In this document: positions 47,800 through 58,859 of the stretch, piece by piece
How positions within the stretch are numbered: position 1 is the stretch's first letter
How the letters are laid out: each line of letters begins with the position of its first letter
Source of the DNA: Coriaria nepalensis
Lineage: Eukaryota; Streptophyta; Magnoliopsida; Cucurbitales; Coriariaceae
Direction: 5' to 3'
DNA length: 64,000 nucleotides
Assembly: GCA_027186245.1 (NCBI GenBank)
Contig: CP114496.1
Coordinates: 69,501-133,500 of the forward strand
Translations under genes and position numbers: made by a program
The notes under the pieces: model-generated
What the model was told of the DNA's origin: nothing
Database searches by the model: none
What the model saw: the letters and a program-made list of their open reading frames with translations, nothing else

Positions 47800-49880
47800 A
47801 CTGAGAATATCCTTTCATATATAACTCATCACCTACTTTGACGAATGTGGCATCTTGTGACCTTATCCTCCTTTCCTCATCCTTAGCCTTAGGTAGCTCA
47901 CCACTAATTAAATACTTCTTGATAGATCATATCTAACCTTCATCCTCCAGCTACATAACATTATTATCCTAAGAAATGCTTGGAATGTCTAAGTATCGCC
48001 TTAGGGCCTCTTCAGGTAATGTCGTCTGAGGCAAGTTAGCCAATTTTGTAAGAGCATCAGCCTTAGTGTATTCCGCTTGGGAATATGCATGATTTCAAAC
48101 TGGTTAAACTTTCTAAGGATCATTCTAGTTGCCTTTTGGTAGACCTTCATCTTTTTCGACTTAGTTCTGAACTCCTCTTTTATTTGGGAAACAACTACTT
48201 GGGAATCACTTATACACTCAACTCTCACTTCTCTAGCTAATCTCAATCTTTACAACAATGCCTCATATTTGGCCTCGTTATTAGATTCCTTGAACCAAAA
48301 TTTGAGGGGATATTCAATCTTGATCCCCTCAAGGGATATCAACATAATTCCAGCCCCACTATCCTTCTTCTTCGCGACATCATCCACTTGAAGTATTGAC
48401 AAAGATGACTTCCTCCCTGATAAGAACATACCCTCCTCTACACACTTTTTAACTTCCTTGGTCATTCCCTTCGCTCTTGAATTTTGAGATAAAGTTCTCC
48501 AAGATATGAGCTTTAATATCTATCTAAGGTTTGTAGGAAATATCGAATTCTCCTAACTCCACCGACCATTTCAATAGTCTCCCTAACACTTTAAGATAAT
48601 GAAGGATTTGTCTTAGTGGAAGGTGAGTGAGTGCAACTATTGGATAAGTCTGAAAGTATGGACATTATTTCATGTCACCCCAACTAAAGCAAAAGTTACT
48701 TTATCAGCATGGGATACTGACCTTCAAGTTTGTTCAACATCTTACTGGTATAATATATATAGATATGTCTCCCCTCTTCTTCTTTTACTAAAATTGAACT
48801 AACAACCACCTTATAATAGCCATATAAAGGTTCAGCTTCTCTCTTACCCTCGGCTTACTCAGTTTAGGAATTGCAGCCAAATACTTCTTCAAATCCTCAA
48901 ATGCTTTAGCATGTTCCTTCATCCAGCCTTGAGTATAAGTCATCTTTAGTGATTTGAAGAAAGGTAAACATTTGTCCGCTGATCGACTTATAAAAGGACT
49001 ATAAGTGTTGCTACCCTTCCAGTAAGTACTTGAATCTCTTGCTTGGTCTAAATTTATGATAGCCTGCACTTTATCAAGATTGGCCTTGATTCCCCTATGA
49101 TGTACAATATACATAGAAACTTGCTCGAACCAACACCAAAGGCACATTTTTCTAATATTAAGCTTCATCTCATACCTTCATACGACTTTAAAGGCTTTCC
49201 TTAGATGTTTATGATGGTGTTCTTTTCTAATGCTTTTTACCAAAATGTCATCAACATATACCTCTATGGTCACACCTAATTACTTCACATCCCATTAATA
49301 ATTCTTTGGAATATAAGCGCTGCATTTTTTTAGCCCAAAGGGCATTGCCTTATAACAATAAAATCCTGTTATGAAAGAAATTTGTTTATGTGTCTTTAGC
49401 CCATAACTTCACCTGGTGATACTCGGAATAGGCGTCCACAAAACTGAATAATCAGTGCTTGATTGTCCCGTCCACCATAAGATCAATGTTGGGCAAATGA
49501 TAACTATCTTTTGGGCATGTGACGTTCATGTTTTTGAAGTCCACATAGAGATGCCACATTCCCCCACCCTTTGACACGGTCACAACATTTGAGAGCCACT
49601 CATAATATTGAACCTCCCTTATTGCCCTAACAAAGAGGAGCTTCTTAACTTCTTCAGCTACGACCTTGTTTCTTTTTTCATTAAATTTCCTCCTCTTCTG
49701 CTGCATGGGTTTTGACCCCCTACTCACACATAGTTGATGCACAATAACATCCTCTGCAATGCTTGTCAGTTTAGATGTGTCCCATGCAAATAAATCAAGA
49801 TTAACCTTCAGGCACATGACGATACTGCTAAGCTTAGCCTCGGCCAACCCTGGACCTACCTTCAGGCGCAGACGCATGCA
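47800..49880 (-). mobile_element. Degenerate Ty3/gypsy pol (RT and RNase H)
   Basis: Read on the minus strand from 49877: a linker, then the RT start (EWLSNVVTVSKGGGMWHLYVDFKNMNVTCPKDSYHLPNIDLMVDGT). After a frame change comes the catalytic YVDD (about 49246-49260, in VYVDDILVKS), then the 'KCLPFFKSLK' connection. Finally an RNase H is split over 48465-48250 and 48246-48001 (GAGIMLIS..., NNEAKYEALL, SDSQVVVSQIKEEF, HIPKRN), with the catalytic Glu and Asp still visible. Stops and frame changes show it is dead. Integrase was not found. Flanks at 49900-50600 are non-coding and include a poly-C run at about 50307. Confidence 0.8.
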
Positions 49881-50611
49881 GGTTATTGACGGTGGCTCTT
49901 CTTTTGGATTTCTGGGTTTTGTTTATAAGAAGTCATCAGGTTGAATTGCTGATAACACTGATTGACCTTTTTTATTGTTTCTTTCTGCGGTTGGTTGCGT
50001 GTATTTTGGATCCACGAAGATGAAATCGGACTCGGACCATTTTACATGCAGTCAATGTCAAGAATTGCGCATATTGTCATTATTAGCACGTTTCTTTTTC
50101 TTAAATAATTGTTTTTTTTTGTACTGTTTTGTCAATCTAGTAATTTTGGAAAGTAGAATTGAGGAGCAAAGAACAGCAGCCAGCAGGTCGGATAAGATCA
50201 AGTCCCAGCTCATATGATATAATATGGATCCAAATTGTCATTGATACGACAATAAATAAGAAGGCACCTAAACGACACCATGGGCCATGCATCTTCCTTA
50301 AACTCCCCCCCCCCCCCCTTTTCTTTCTTTATTATTATTATTTTCATATCTATTTTTGTTAGGAGCGGAAAGGCAAGATTGTCATACTTTTCAAAGCTAC
50401 CATGCACGCAATATATTTGTTATTTCAGCAAGAACAGCAATGAATGAGGTTTAGATGTACTTCTAAGGCATTAATTAAGATAAATGCTGCACAAAGGGAT
50501 AGAGCACAAGCATTGAATAATAAACTCCATAATCTGCCTTCATTCTTCCTTCATCATTGATCAATTAGAAAGAACATTTATTACCTGTGTAAGAACAGAA
50601 AAAGGAGAGGG

Positions 50612-51798
50612 CTAATCCATGGAATCGAAACTGGGAGCATACCAGCCCAGTTCGTCGATAATCTTCTTCATGCGTTCTTCCTGTCCCTTAGAATCTCCAA
50701 AGGCGGTTGTGAAGGGATACACATAGGTCACTTTAGTCGCCATAGACCTATAAGAAACTACATCTCCTTTCACCAAAAACTCCAGTAGATCTCTACCAAA
50801 CCCTCCATCAACCTCAGCTTGTACATATTGCCCTGAAGATATCATTTTCTCCAACTAGTAATCAACGTGCTTTACTAAACTAGTTCAACTGCATTACATT
50901 GTTTGTGATTATAGCATGCACGTGATAATTGAAGCATCAACAAAATTTTCGCATTTTTCTATCGGTTTAGTGTAGTTACCATATTGGGAATCTTCTATGG
51001 CCAGAATTTTCGCATTTTTCTGCGTACTAAGGATCACTTCCTGCAACTTCTGCGGAGTTTTTCCAAGCAAACAACCGTGTTAGTCATATCATTGAATATG
51101 AAAGACAGCACAAAAGGGGAATACGATGTGTCAATGCTGCAAACTAATAGATTGGTTCAAAGCTGCAAGTTTCATCTTTTACCCTGGATTGCAAACAATG
51201 CAAAAGATGCATCATTTGGCACTTTCACCATTTGGGTTGCAAAAACTTTCAGAGGGAGAAGCAGAAGAAGCAGAAAGCTGAAAAAATGATGCAAAAATTT
51301 GTGGAAACTTGAATATGAAAGATAGCTCAGACCTGAATTGGATTCTCAGTGAAACTTTCAGGAATCCTTAGTGGGAATGCGAATAAGGATGATTTTGGAT
51401 TTGTCGAAACACAAGATGGATTGGTTGACGGGCAAGGTCTAATCTTTCTGCAGCATATTAATGAAGCCATGTTATAATTTGAAAAAGTTTAATTTAAGAG
51501 CAATATGTGAAGCAGAAAATTTATACCCATTTTCGAGACCGGTCTGCAAATTGTTGGCTTGAGAAAATGGAGTGGTGGGAGAGAGTAGAGAGGTCTGAGA
51601 ATTAGGAGAAGGAATAGCCAGAGATGTAAATGGCGAGCTCAAAGTTGCAGTAAGGGCTAAAGATAGGAGGTTAGATAAGAGAATATTTGGTGCTTTTTTG
51701 TTTGGATTTTGCAGGCTAGCCTGAAGCCTATACAGAGACCTCCTTTTTGAAGATGAAGCAACTGGAACATGAAGATGAAGATGCCCCAGCAAGCTCAT
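50612..51798 (-). CDS. DUF1499 protein, probably chloroplast/thylakoid lumen
   Basis: Four exons on the minus strand (51798-51527, 51447-51333, 51049-50980, 50832-50612), all GT-AG and in phase, encode 225 residues. The first 60 residues are Ser/Arg/Leu-rich with few acids (SSSKRRSLYRLQASLQNP), which looks like a chloroplast transit peptide. A hydrophobic NLLSLALTATLSSPFTSLAIP segment resembling a lumen-targeting signal follows. The DUF1499 domain has IRPCPSTNPSCVSTNPKSSSFAFPL, TQKNAKILAIEDSQYGQYVQAEVDGGFGRDLLEFLVKGDVVSYRSMATKVTYVYPFTTAFGDSKGQEERMKKIIDELGW. The function of DUF1499 is not known; plant members are found in plastid proteomes. Membrane or lumen location is inferred from the N-terminus. 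Confidence 0.88.
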
Positions 51799-52197
51799 GG
51801 CACCCCTCTCCTCTCCAACTTATCTTTCCAATTGCTCCTTTCTATGGCTCGGCATTCTATCTTCAACACGCACCGTTTTCTCTTTTCGTTTTGCACGGTT
51901 CGGAATATTATTTGCTATTTTTCTCGATAATACTTTCTAGCCTTCCAAACAGAGCCCTAAGCCGCTTTGCCTATCCTGGTAAGTCGATAATTGACATCAA
52001 CAATTGTACTACGTTTTCATCGATTGTTGACTAGTCGTAACCGAAACAGAAACCGATGATTGTATGAAATCGTTGACGGTTTGACCCGTTGAAGCGCGGC
52101 TAAAAACCCAACTGTCGTGCTTATAAACACATGCAACAGTTCCCCGCCCCGTTTCAACTTTCTTCTACATCCCAAAAAAACCCCCCAAATTATCGAA

Positions 52198-52537
52198 ATG
52201 GATGCCCTAGATTCTGTCGTCGATCCTCTTAGGGAGTTCGCCAAGGACAGCGTTCGACTAGTCAAGAGGTGCCATAAGCCCGATCGCAAAGGTCTGCCTT
52301 TCTCTGTCTCTCTCTCTCGTCTTCTCTTCCAATTCATCTCGATCTGGTTTATTAAATTGTGATTTACTTCGCCTGATTTGGTTTCTGTAATCCTGACGGT
52401 TTGCATGGTGGATTGCTGCAGAATTTACCAAGGTTGCGGTCCGTACAGCAATCGGTTTTGTTGTTATGGGATTCGTCGGCTTCTTTGTCAAATTAATCTT
52501 CATTCCGATCAACAACATCATCGTTGGATCTGGGTAA
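52198..52537 (+). CDS. SEC61G: Protein translocase SEC61 gamma subunit
   Basis: Two exons (52198-52291 and 52422-52537) encode 69 residues, the exact family length. The sequence [31 protein letters not shown], then [38 protein letters not shown], is the standard SEC61 gamma/SecE profile: a cytosolic amphipathic helix followed by one tail-anchor transmembrane helix. It clamps SEC61 alpha in the ER translocon. A 3' UTR intron probably follows the stop, with donor CTCAG/GTACTG at 52543 and acceptor ATGCAG ending at 53386. The exon junction would be 5 nt past the stop codon. Confidence 0.96.
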
Positions 52538-53386
52538 CTCAGGTACTGTAAAGAATAGATCTCTGCTTCAGAAAACGAGAAATTTTTTTTATTTTATTTT
52601 AATGTCATCGAGCTGGCTGGGATTTGAGATTGTTTGCGTATTTTAGTCCACTTTGTGCTTAAAATTTTAAGATAGTTAGTTACCCTTCAGGCCTTTATGT
52701 TCCCACTGTGAAAAGCCATGAATTTGGATTGCTTTGAGAGATGATTTTATGCATTTGTAACAATGCCATCTTCTAAGATTTTTGAAAGCTCAACATACTT
52801 GAATTTGATGAATGGCTGTAGGCATGCCCTGTTTTTTTCATTATCTTGTTGATGTAATTTGAAATACAAAGTGGACTATCCGGAGCTTTCTGATTGCTTT
52901 TGAGGTGTTGCACTGCTATTGGAAAGATATACTTACCAAGGATTTCTGAGGCTATTCATTATTGCTTTCTCTTTTCATCTAGCCTTGATGGAAGATGTTA
53001 ATGATCCTATTGCATGATATTCACAAGGGTCTGTTATTTAAGTTATGCTCCAACAAATGTTTGCGCTATGACTGTCTTCTACAGACTCAATTTTTCCTTT
53101 CGATCGCTGTTTTCCCAGAGATTGATTGTATGTCCATTTCCTAAAAGTAGTTGTTTCACTCAGTTTTTCACTTTCACTTTCAGTAGGAAATATACAAATG
53201 TTTAGATACATTCGATATTATGTGAATTTGAAATTAGTTGGAACTTGTGAATGTAATATGTAAAGAACTCCATGTTTTGAATCCACTGACTGCGATGAAA
53301 TCTGTATCTGTACAGTTAAGCTTCCAATGATTTGAGATTAATGCTGTGGAACTTACTTTTCTTTGGTTTTGCATGTACATATGCAG

Positions 53387-54192
53387 GTCACTCCGGAGGT
53401 GGAGGTTTTAGGTTTCTTAGTCGGCAGAGGAAAGTCTGATTTAGTGCAACTTGTGTTCCCTGAGGAATGTGCGCAGCTTTTAGTGTTCTGTCTTCGTTAT
53501 TTTTCTTTGTTTAGTGTATTTAAAATACTTGAGAAAACAATGACATTGTATTCTTTTTGGGTTTCCATTAATGAAAACATGTTCCATTTTTCTTCTAGGC
53601 TTTTTGTTTTCTTCTTCCACATGTTTCTTGTGCTATTTGCCATCTTACACAACAAGAGATAATTATATATAGATGTCAGCTCTTTTTCCTTTCGTTAATT
53701 CCATGACAATCTTTTCTTTCTTCTTACCTTTCATTGTTTCTCGAGTAGTTTTGTCACAATGGAGAAGAACTGTCGAGTCTTCGAAACTAAAAGTCATCGT
53801 ATGAACTAAAGTAGAAGATTAGTATCCAAAAACCTACAAAGTCATGAATTTCAGACCTCTTTCTAGATGGAACAAAAAACAATAATTTCGCCTTAGAAAG
53901 TAAATGGGAATCCTAGGATGTTGTCATTACAGATTAAGCTTCCAAATTGTCGGACTTGTGACAATACTCTTCTCCATTTTTTCAATGTGCAGTTTAGATA
54001 CGTGTATAATGAATGCAGGCAAAAAGATGATCCTATCAACATATTTTATTACATGTTAAAAAAATAGCAACTAGGTCAACTGGTCATGCTTCTCTTACAA
54101 CAACATTTCATCGAGTTCCCTTTATTACACCAAATACAATTTGTTTACTCCAACAGATCAAAATGCTGAAATGGATGGATATAATCAGTCGG
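53387..54192. other. SEC61 gamma 3' UTR and spacer
   Basis: The first part, to about 53670, is probably the second 3' UTR exon of the SEC61 gamma gene. No coding signal was seen after it. The end is the 3' UTR of the minus-strand PLP-fold gene. Confidence 0.4.
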
Positions 54193-55500
54193 TCACTCAT
54201 TAGCCTGAGTCGAAGCCGTCATTGTAGCATCAAAAGATTTCTTCCTGACCAAGAGACATATGATCCTTGACGGATTTGCATGCGTATTATCAAGACTACA
54301 CAACAAAAAGTCAGGCCTATGAAGCAAAAGATTCAAAGAATCTTCCCCAACAACATAAGCAGTAGCATCAAGCAAAACATGCCACGAATTCCGGTGAGCT
54401 TCCGAAACCCAATGGAAGGAGTACCGTGTCTCATTTACAATGACCGGATAAGAGAACAACCCCTTTGGACTGAGCTTACATTTCTTCCTAAAATACTGGC
54501 TAAGCTGTGATCCCTTTATCCTCAAATCTAACCAACTTTCCGGGGCCACAATCACTTTCGATTCCTTGTAAGTGGCATATTCCCTTATATGGTCCTCCTC
54601 TTCTTGCAAAACAGACATATAGTAGTTCCCTCGGAAAAACGGGTAGCTCTCTCCGATCAACATCATAGCAAATTTATAACTTGGAGTGAAGAGAACAAGG
54701 TACTCTTCATCAGGCAAACCACAATGCTTTAGAACCTTGTTCCGAGCTTGGATTTCGGGAATGGAGATGAAACTTCCCGGAAAGGACGATTTCTCAGTCA
54801 AGATGTCGAGCAATCTGGATGCCTCTAACTGGATCCTGTCTAAGTCCGGAAGATTGGTTCCGAAGGATGGGGAAGAAGCAGCCTCTCTGGGCGACTTCCG
54901 TTTCTCATCGAGCATTAGCTGTTCCTTGGAATCATCTCCTTCAATGCATAAGGAAGAGAGATCCATCTTCTCTCCAACAAGTGTTGCATATTGCGGGTAC
55001 TTTGCCAAGACATATTCTTCAACGTATTCTCTTTCGGCCGGTGTGATGGGGCCTGACCATCTGAGATCAAGTCCACGAAGTGTTGATATGGCTTCCGCTA
55101 CGATGTGAGCCGGGATCACGGTATGCGCTTTCTGTTTGTATCTAATAGTTTCAGCAATTATAGCGGAAAAACCACAATATGATCGGGGAACAACTTAATG
55201 GGAGAAATTAAGAAACATATAGAAGATTTTGTTGAAGTTAATTAATTTACCTTAACAACCATACTGCTTGGTCTGCTATTTTCTGTGCTTAGTTTGGGTC
55301 TATAAGCATAAAGAGGTTCCTTATTAGGTTCACCTTCCAAGGAGACCTGATTCATTTTTCGTTATTATTCATCAGAGCTTCTATACCTTTATGCTATGAA
55401 AATGATCAAAAAGAAACAAAGAAAACACAATCTTCTTCTTATAGACCCTTCTTACCTGAGATCCAATAGTAGTAATTGGTTCTTGAGTGTTCCTCCCCAT
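54193..55500 (-). CDS. PLP-dependent transferase-fold protein, MOCOS-like, probably non-catalytic
   Basis: Three exons on the minus strand (55500-55456, 55346-55251, 55131-54193), in phase, encode 359 residues starting MGRNTQEPITTIGSQ. After a region KKAHTVIPAHIVAEAISTLRGLDLRWSGPIT... (residues about 48-80), the C-terminal half resembles plant molybdenum-cofactor-sulfurase-like proteins of PLP fold type I: LPDEEYLVLFTPSYKFAMMLIGESYPFF, KGLFSYPVIVN, YSFHWVSEAHRNSWHVLLDATAYV and LNLLLHRPDFLLCSLDN. Where the family usually has SFYK, the lysine that holds PLP, this protein reads CSLDN. It is shorter than true MOCOS proteins and lacks the C-terminal MOSC part. Role unknown. Confidence 0.72.
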
Positions 55501-55818
55501 CGAATCTTAGCGGTTGAGAGAGAGAATGGTTTGGAAAGTGGGAGGAGGCCAGAAAGATAGAAGGAATATTTCAGGTAAAAAGGAAACTCTGGAAGAAAAT
55601 ATTTTCTTCCAATAACAGCATGATGAGAGGGAATCTCTTGCTTGATCAAATCTAAGAGCAAGATACTGAATCCATGGTGATGAAGATGAGAGAAATAAAA
55701 AGGTCAAGAAATGATGGATTACAGAAGAGGAAACCGGTAGGAAAAACAACAAATATTATATGCACAACAAACACAGAGAAGACCAAGCCAAAGTGATTAT
55801 CACACACACATATATAGA

Positions 55819-55850
<32 letters not shown>

Positions 55851-56703
55851 AAAAGGCATCAGTTGAAAATGACAACTGCAATGTTATGGAGGAGGAGACA
55901 ATGAAACAGTAACATAGGCTAATAACATCTCTTCAGAATTAACTATGGATTTAAGATAAATTAACGGTTTCATTCCAAGTTTAAATAAGCAATCAACCCT
56001 AATCACTGGTTTGTTCAGAAATCATCCTCAAAAAGCTTCAATTTAGATTATGATTCCTTATTTTATTTGATTTTATGCACTTGTGTTTCTCTCCCTTCAT
56101 CTTTGCTTCTGTCTCTAATTTTGTCATTGATGCGGTTATTATAGTACACAAAAATTCCGCACTAAAACTGATTCATATTGGATACCATTTTGTAATCATA
56201 AGTTGGGTTTTGATGCTACATTTTCAAGTTTCTGGTGTTAAAAAAAAAAAGACAACAAGATCGATGTAAGAAAGTGGTAGAAGAAGAAGAAGAAGAAGGG
56301 ATATTTTTTTGGCAGAATATGCCCTTCTGAGATTCCTAAATAACATTTTCTTACATGTAGACAACGGCATGCTAATATTAATTATTATTATTAATTTTTT
56401 TATTTTATTTTATATAATATTATACACACATAATTTTGCTTCACAACTGTTGTGCAAATTGACATTTTCATTAAAAATTTAAAGGAAATAATTTACAATT
56501 TATTTGTGGTTTATTGAATACTCTGTATTTTGATTGCACCCAACTGCTACTGTTCTGTGAGCTTACCCTACTTGCACTCTTACCAGTCTATTCAATGTTT
56601 TTTTTTTTTTTTTTTTGTGTCGGAGCTATCCATCTCTATTTCTGTACTTTCTTATATGGGACTTTCCATGAAGCTTCTCTTGAAAATGACTACTTCATTA
56701 GTT

Positions 56704-56758
<55 letters not shown>

Positions 56759-57896
56759 CACATACATATATACATAAATAACATAGTAGAATTGACATAG
56801 ATATAAAAGAAGATTGAATCAAGTTGGAATAACAACAATTAAGTTGTGATTAACTCCACAGCTCAATCATTCCTATTCTCTAATGGGAGGGAGTGGCATA
56901 CCACCCACATATTCATGCATACCACCCACATATTCATGCATACCACCCACATATTCATGCATACCATACCACCCACATATTCATGCATACCACCCACATA
57001 TTCATGCATACCACCCACGTATTCATGCATACCACCCACGTATTCATGCATACCACCCACATATTCATGCATACCACCCACATATTCATGCATACCACCC
57101 ACATATTCGTGCATACCACCCACATATTCATGTACACCATTATGCAATTGTATAAGGAATACGAATTCACATTATTTTTCTCTTTATAAAACGAGAAATT
57201 CTTGTATGTCATTATATGAATGGCCCATACACATCAACATACAAAAATTTATGCCTACAGAATATTTATATTTGTATTGTTACAAGAGTTGTTATCTAAG
57301 TAGAATCAGAACATAGATTCAGCACAAGATTCTGGATCTAATACTATTATAAAGAGTAAAATATTCAGATGAAGTATAATATGTCATTCCTCAATTGAAC
57401 TATTCTTGTAGCGTATTAAACAAGTAAATATGTAAGAATCAATCATTCTCAACAGCCAATTGTGTATTCGTTATCTACAGGGAAGCCTAAATAGTAAATT
57501 GAGCAGGTTGGGGACAAAAGTGGCTCAACAACTACTCATAAAGCCCTACTACCCTTTCTTCAACTTCTCCACTCATGGCTGCCACCAAACGAGCCCTTTA
57601 TAACGCCAAAAAGGAATCAATTAAAACTTTATATCATTTCAAGGGGTACAGATGGGGGCATTCTCAATTGCTAACAGAACAACTGCAATTTAGGTACAAT
57701 CAAAGATGATAGCCCAATAAGAAGAAAAAAGTAATGCTTGGAATAAAATCAAAAAAGAAAAAAAGAGCCCTTTCCTTTTTCCACACTCAAGAAGAATTTT
57801 CAGGCATAACTTAACAAGTAAAATATGATGTAGAGAAACTTCACTACTACCTTCAAAGCTACAACTTTGATCTATCTAACTCTGGTGTTTCTGAAA
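55501..57896. other. Intergenic region with microsatellites and a minisatellite
   Basis: No gene was recognised. It contains (TA)n at about 55811-55842, a poly-T at 56597-56615, (CT)n followed by (AT)n at 56707-56760 and the 21-bp minisatellite listed separately. The last few hundred bases are the promoter and 5' UTR of the DUF579 gene. Confidence 0.5.
56898..57132. repeat. 21-bp minisatellite, about 11 copies
   Basis: Direct repeats of ATACCACCCACATATTCATGC with very few changes; one copy junction near 56965 has an extra ATACC. Because 21 is a multiple of three, all three forward frames and the reverse strand stay open, producing meaningless long ORFs. There are no spacers, so it is not a CRISPR array. 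High similarity between copies suggests recent expansion. Confidence 0.95.
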
Positions 57897-58859
57897 ATGC
57901 CCCCAGAATTGTCCTCTACACCTCTGTCTTCTCATCCTCTCACTCATTCATCGGAACCAACAAGACCTTTAAGCTACAAACCCAACAAAGGAAATGAAAG
58001 CATGAGTTCTACCAGAAAGAAAATCATTCCTGTTCTTGTTCTGATCCTCTCTATTCTCTCAGTTCTACGACTTCTCCGAATTTCAATTACTACTACTTCT
58101 TCTTCTCCTTCTTCTTTTTCATCTTCTTCTTCACTGCCTGCACTGCCCCCTACTCTTCGACACACATGTTCTTCTCCTCTATGTAATGAGCTTCCTCATT
58201 CCTCGAATCAAAACAGAACCACTTCCATTCCCACCAATATATCACAAAAGGAATTCAAGCTTCTTTTGAATCTAATTACCAATAAAACCCCCTGCAATCT
58301 CCTTATCTTTGGCTTTGAACCACAATACCTTACCCTCTCAGCAATCAATGCAGGAGGGACAAACATTTTTCTAGTAGATGACACTCACAAGCTAAGCACA
58401 ATCAAAATAAACACCAAAACAACTAGAATCTACAAGGTCGACGATTTCTACAAATTTCAGGCAAAAAGGGCTTACAAGATGCTCAAGAATGCAAGAAGAA
58501 ACCCAGCATGTCAACCCGGAAGCTCAAAACTGCTTCGCCTGTCAAAATGCCAACTGGCATTGACAAATTTACCTCAACAAGTTTATGAGCTTAAGTGGGA
58601 TGTGGTGATAGTGGATGGGCCAAGAGGAGATACACCAGAGGCACCAGGCAGAATGGGAGTAATCTACAGTGCTGGAGTAATAGCAAGAGCAGGGAATACT
58701 ACAACTGATGTGGTTGTACATGATGTTGATCGTACGATCGAAAAGTGGTTTTCCTATGAGTTTCTGTGTGATGAGAACTTGGTTTCTTCAAAAGGAAAAT
58801 TGTGGGTTTTCAAGATCAGAAAACGGTTCAACTCTAAAAGGTTTTGCCCGGGTAAATAA
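57897..58859 (+). CDS. DUF579 protein, IRX15/IRX15-L-like (xylan biosynthesis)
   Basis: Single-exon gene of 320 codons from the ATG at 57897. A second in-frame ATG at 58002 would give 285 residues; the longer start fits the family's length and its short cytosolic N-tail. A transmembrane anchor (KIIPVLVLILSILSVLRLL, about residues 40-58) precedes a Ser-rich stem and the DUF579 domain: CNLLIFGFEPQYLTLSAINAGGTNIFLVDDTHKLS, RNPACQPGSSKL, CQLALTNLPQQVYELKWDVVIVDGPRGDTPEAPGRM, VVVHDVDRTIEKWFSYEFLCDENLVSSKGKLWVF. The layout is a Golgi type II membrane protein. IRX15 proteins are needed for normal glucuronoxylan chain length and secondary walls. The DGP and PEAPGRM motifs place it in the IRX15 branch rather than with the GXM methyltransferases. 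Confidence 0.9.
   Translation: MPPELSSTPLSSHPLTHSSEPTRPLSYKPNKGNESMSSTRKKIIPVLVLILSILSVLRLLRISITTTSSSPSSFSSSSSLPALPPTLRHTCSSPLCNELPHSSNQNRTTSIPTNISQKEFKLLLNLITNKTPCNLLIFGFEPQYLTLSAINAGGTNIFLVDDTHKLSTIKINTKTTRIYKVDDFYKFQAKRAYKMLKNARRNPACQPGSSKLLRLSKCQLALTNLPQQVYELKWDVVIVDGPRGDTPEAPGRMGVIYSAGVIARAGNTTTDVVVHDVDRTIEKWFSYEFLCDENLVSSKGKLWVFKIRKRFNSKRFCPGK

Noticed and set aside
54280..55108. Plus-strand ORFs over the PLP-fold gene
   Set aside because: Shadow frames of a minus-strand exon with clear family motifs and splice sites.
56898..57132. Direct repeats resembling a CRISPR array
   Set aside because: The units are contiguous with no unique spacers, in plant nuclear DNA. It is a minisatellite.
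56846..57316. Long overlapping ORFs on both strands rich in PPTYSC / HEYVGGM
   Set aside because: They are produced by the 21-bp minisatellite, whose period is divisible by three. They have no start context, domain or non-repetitive coding part.
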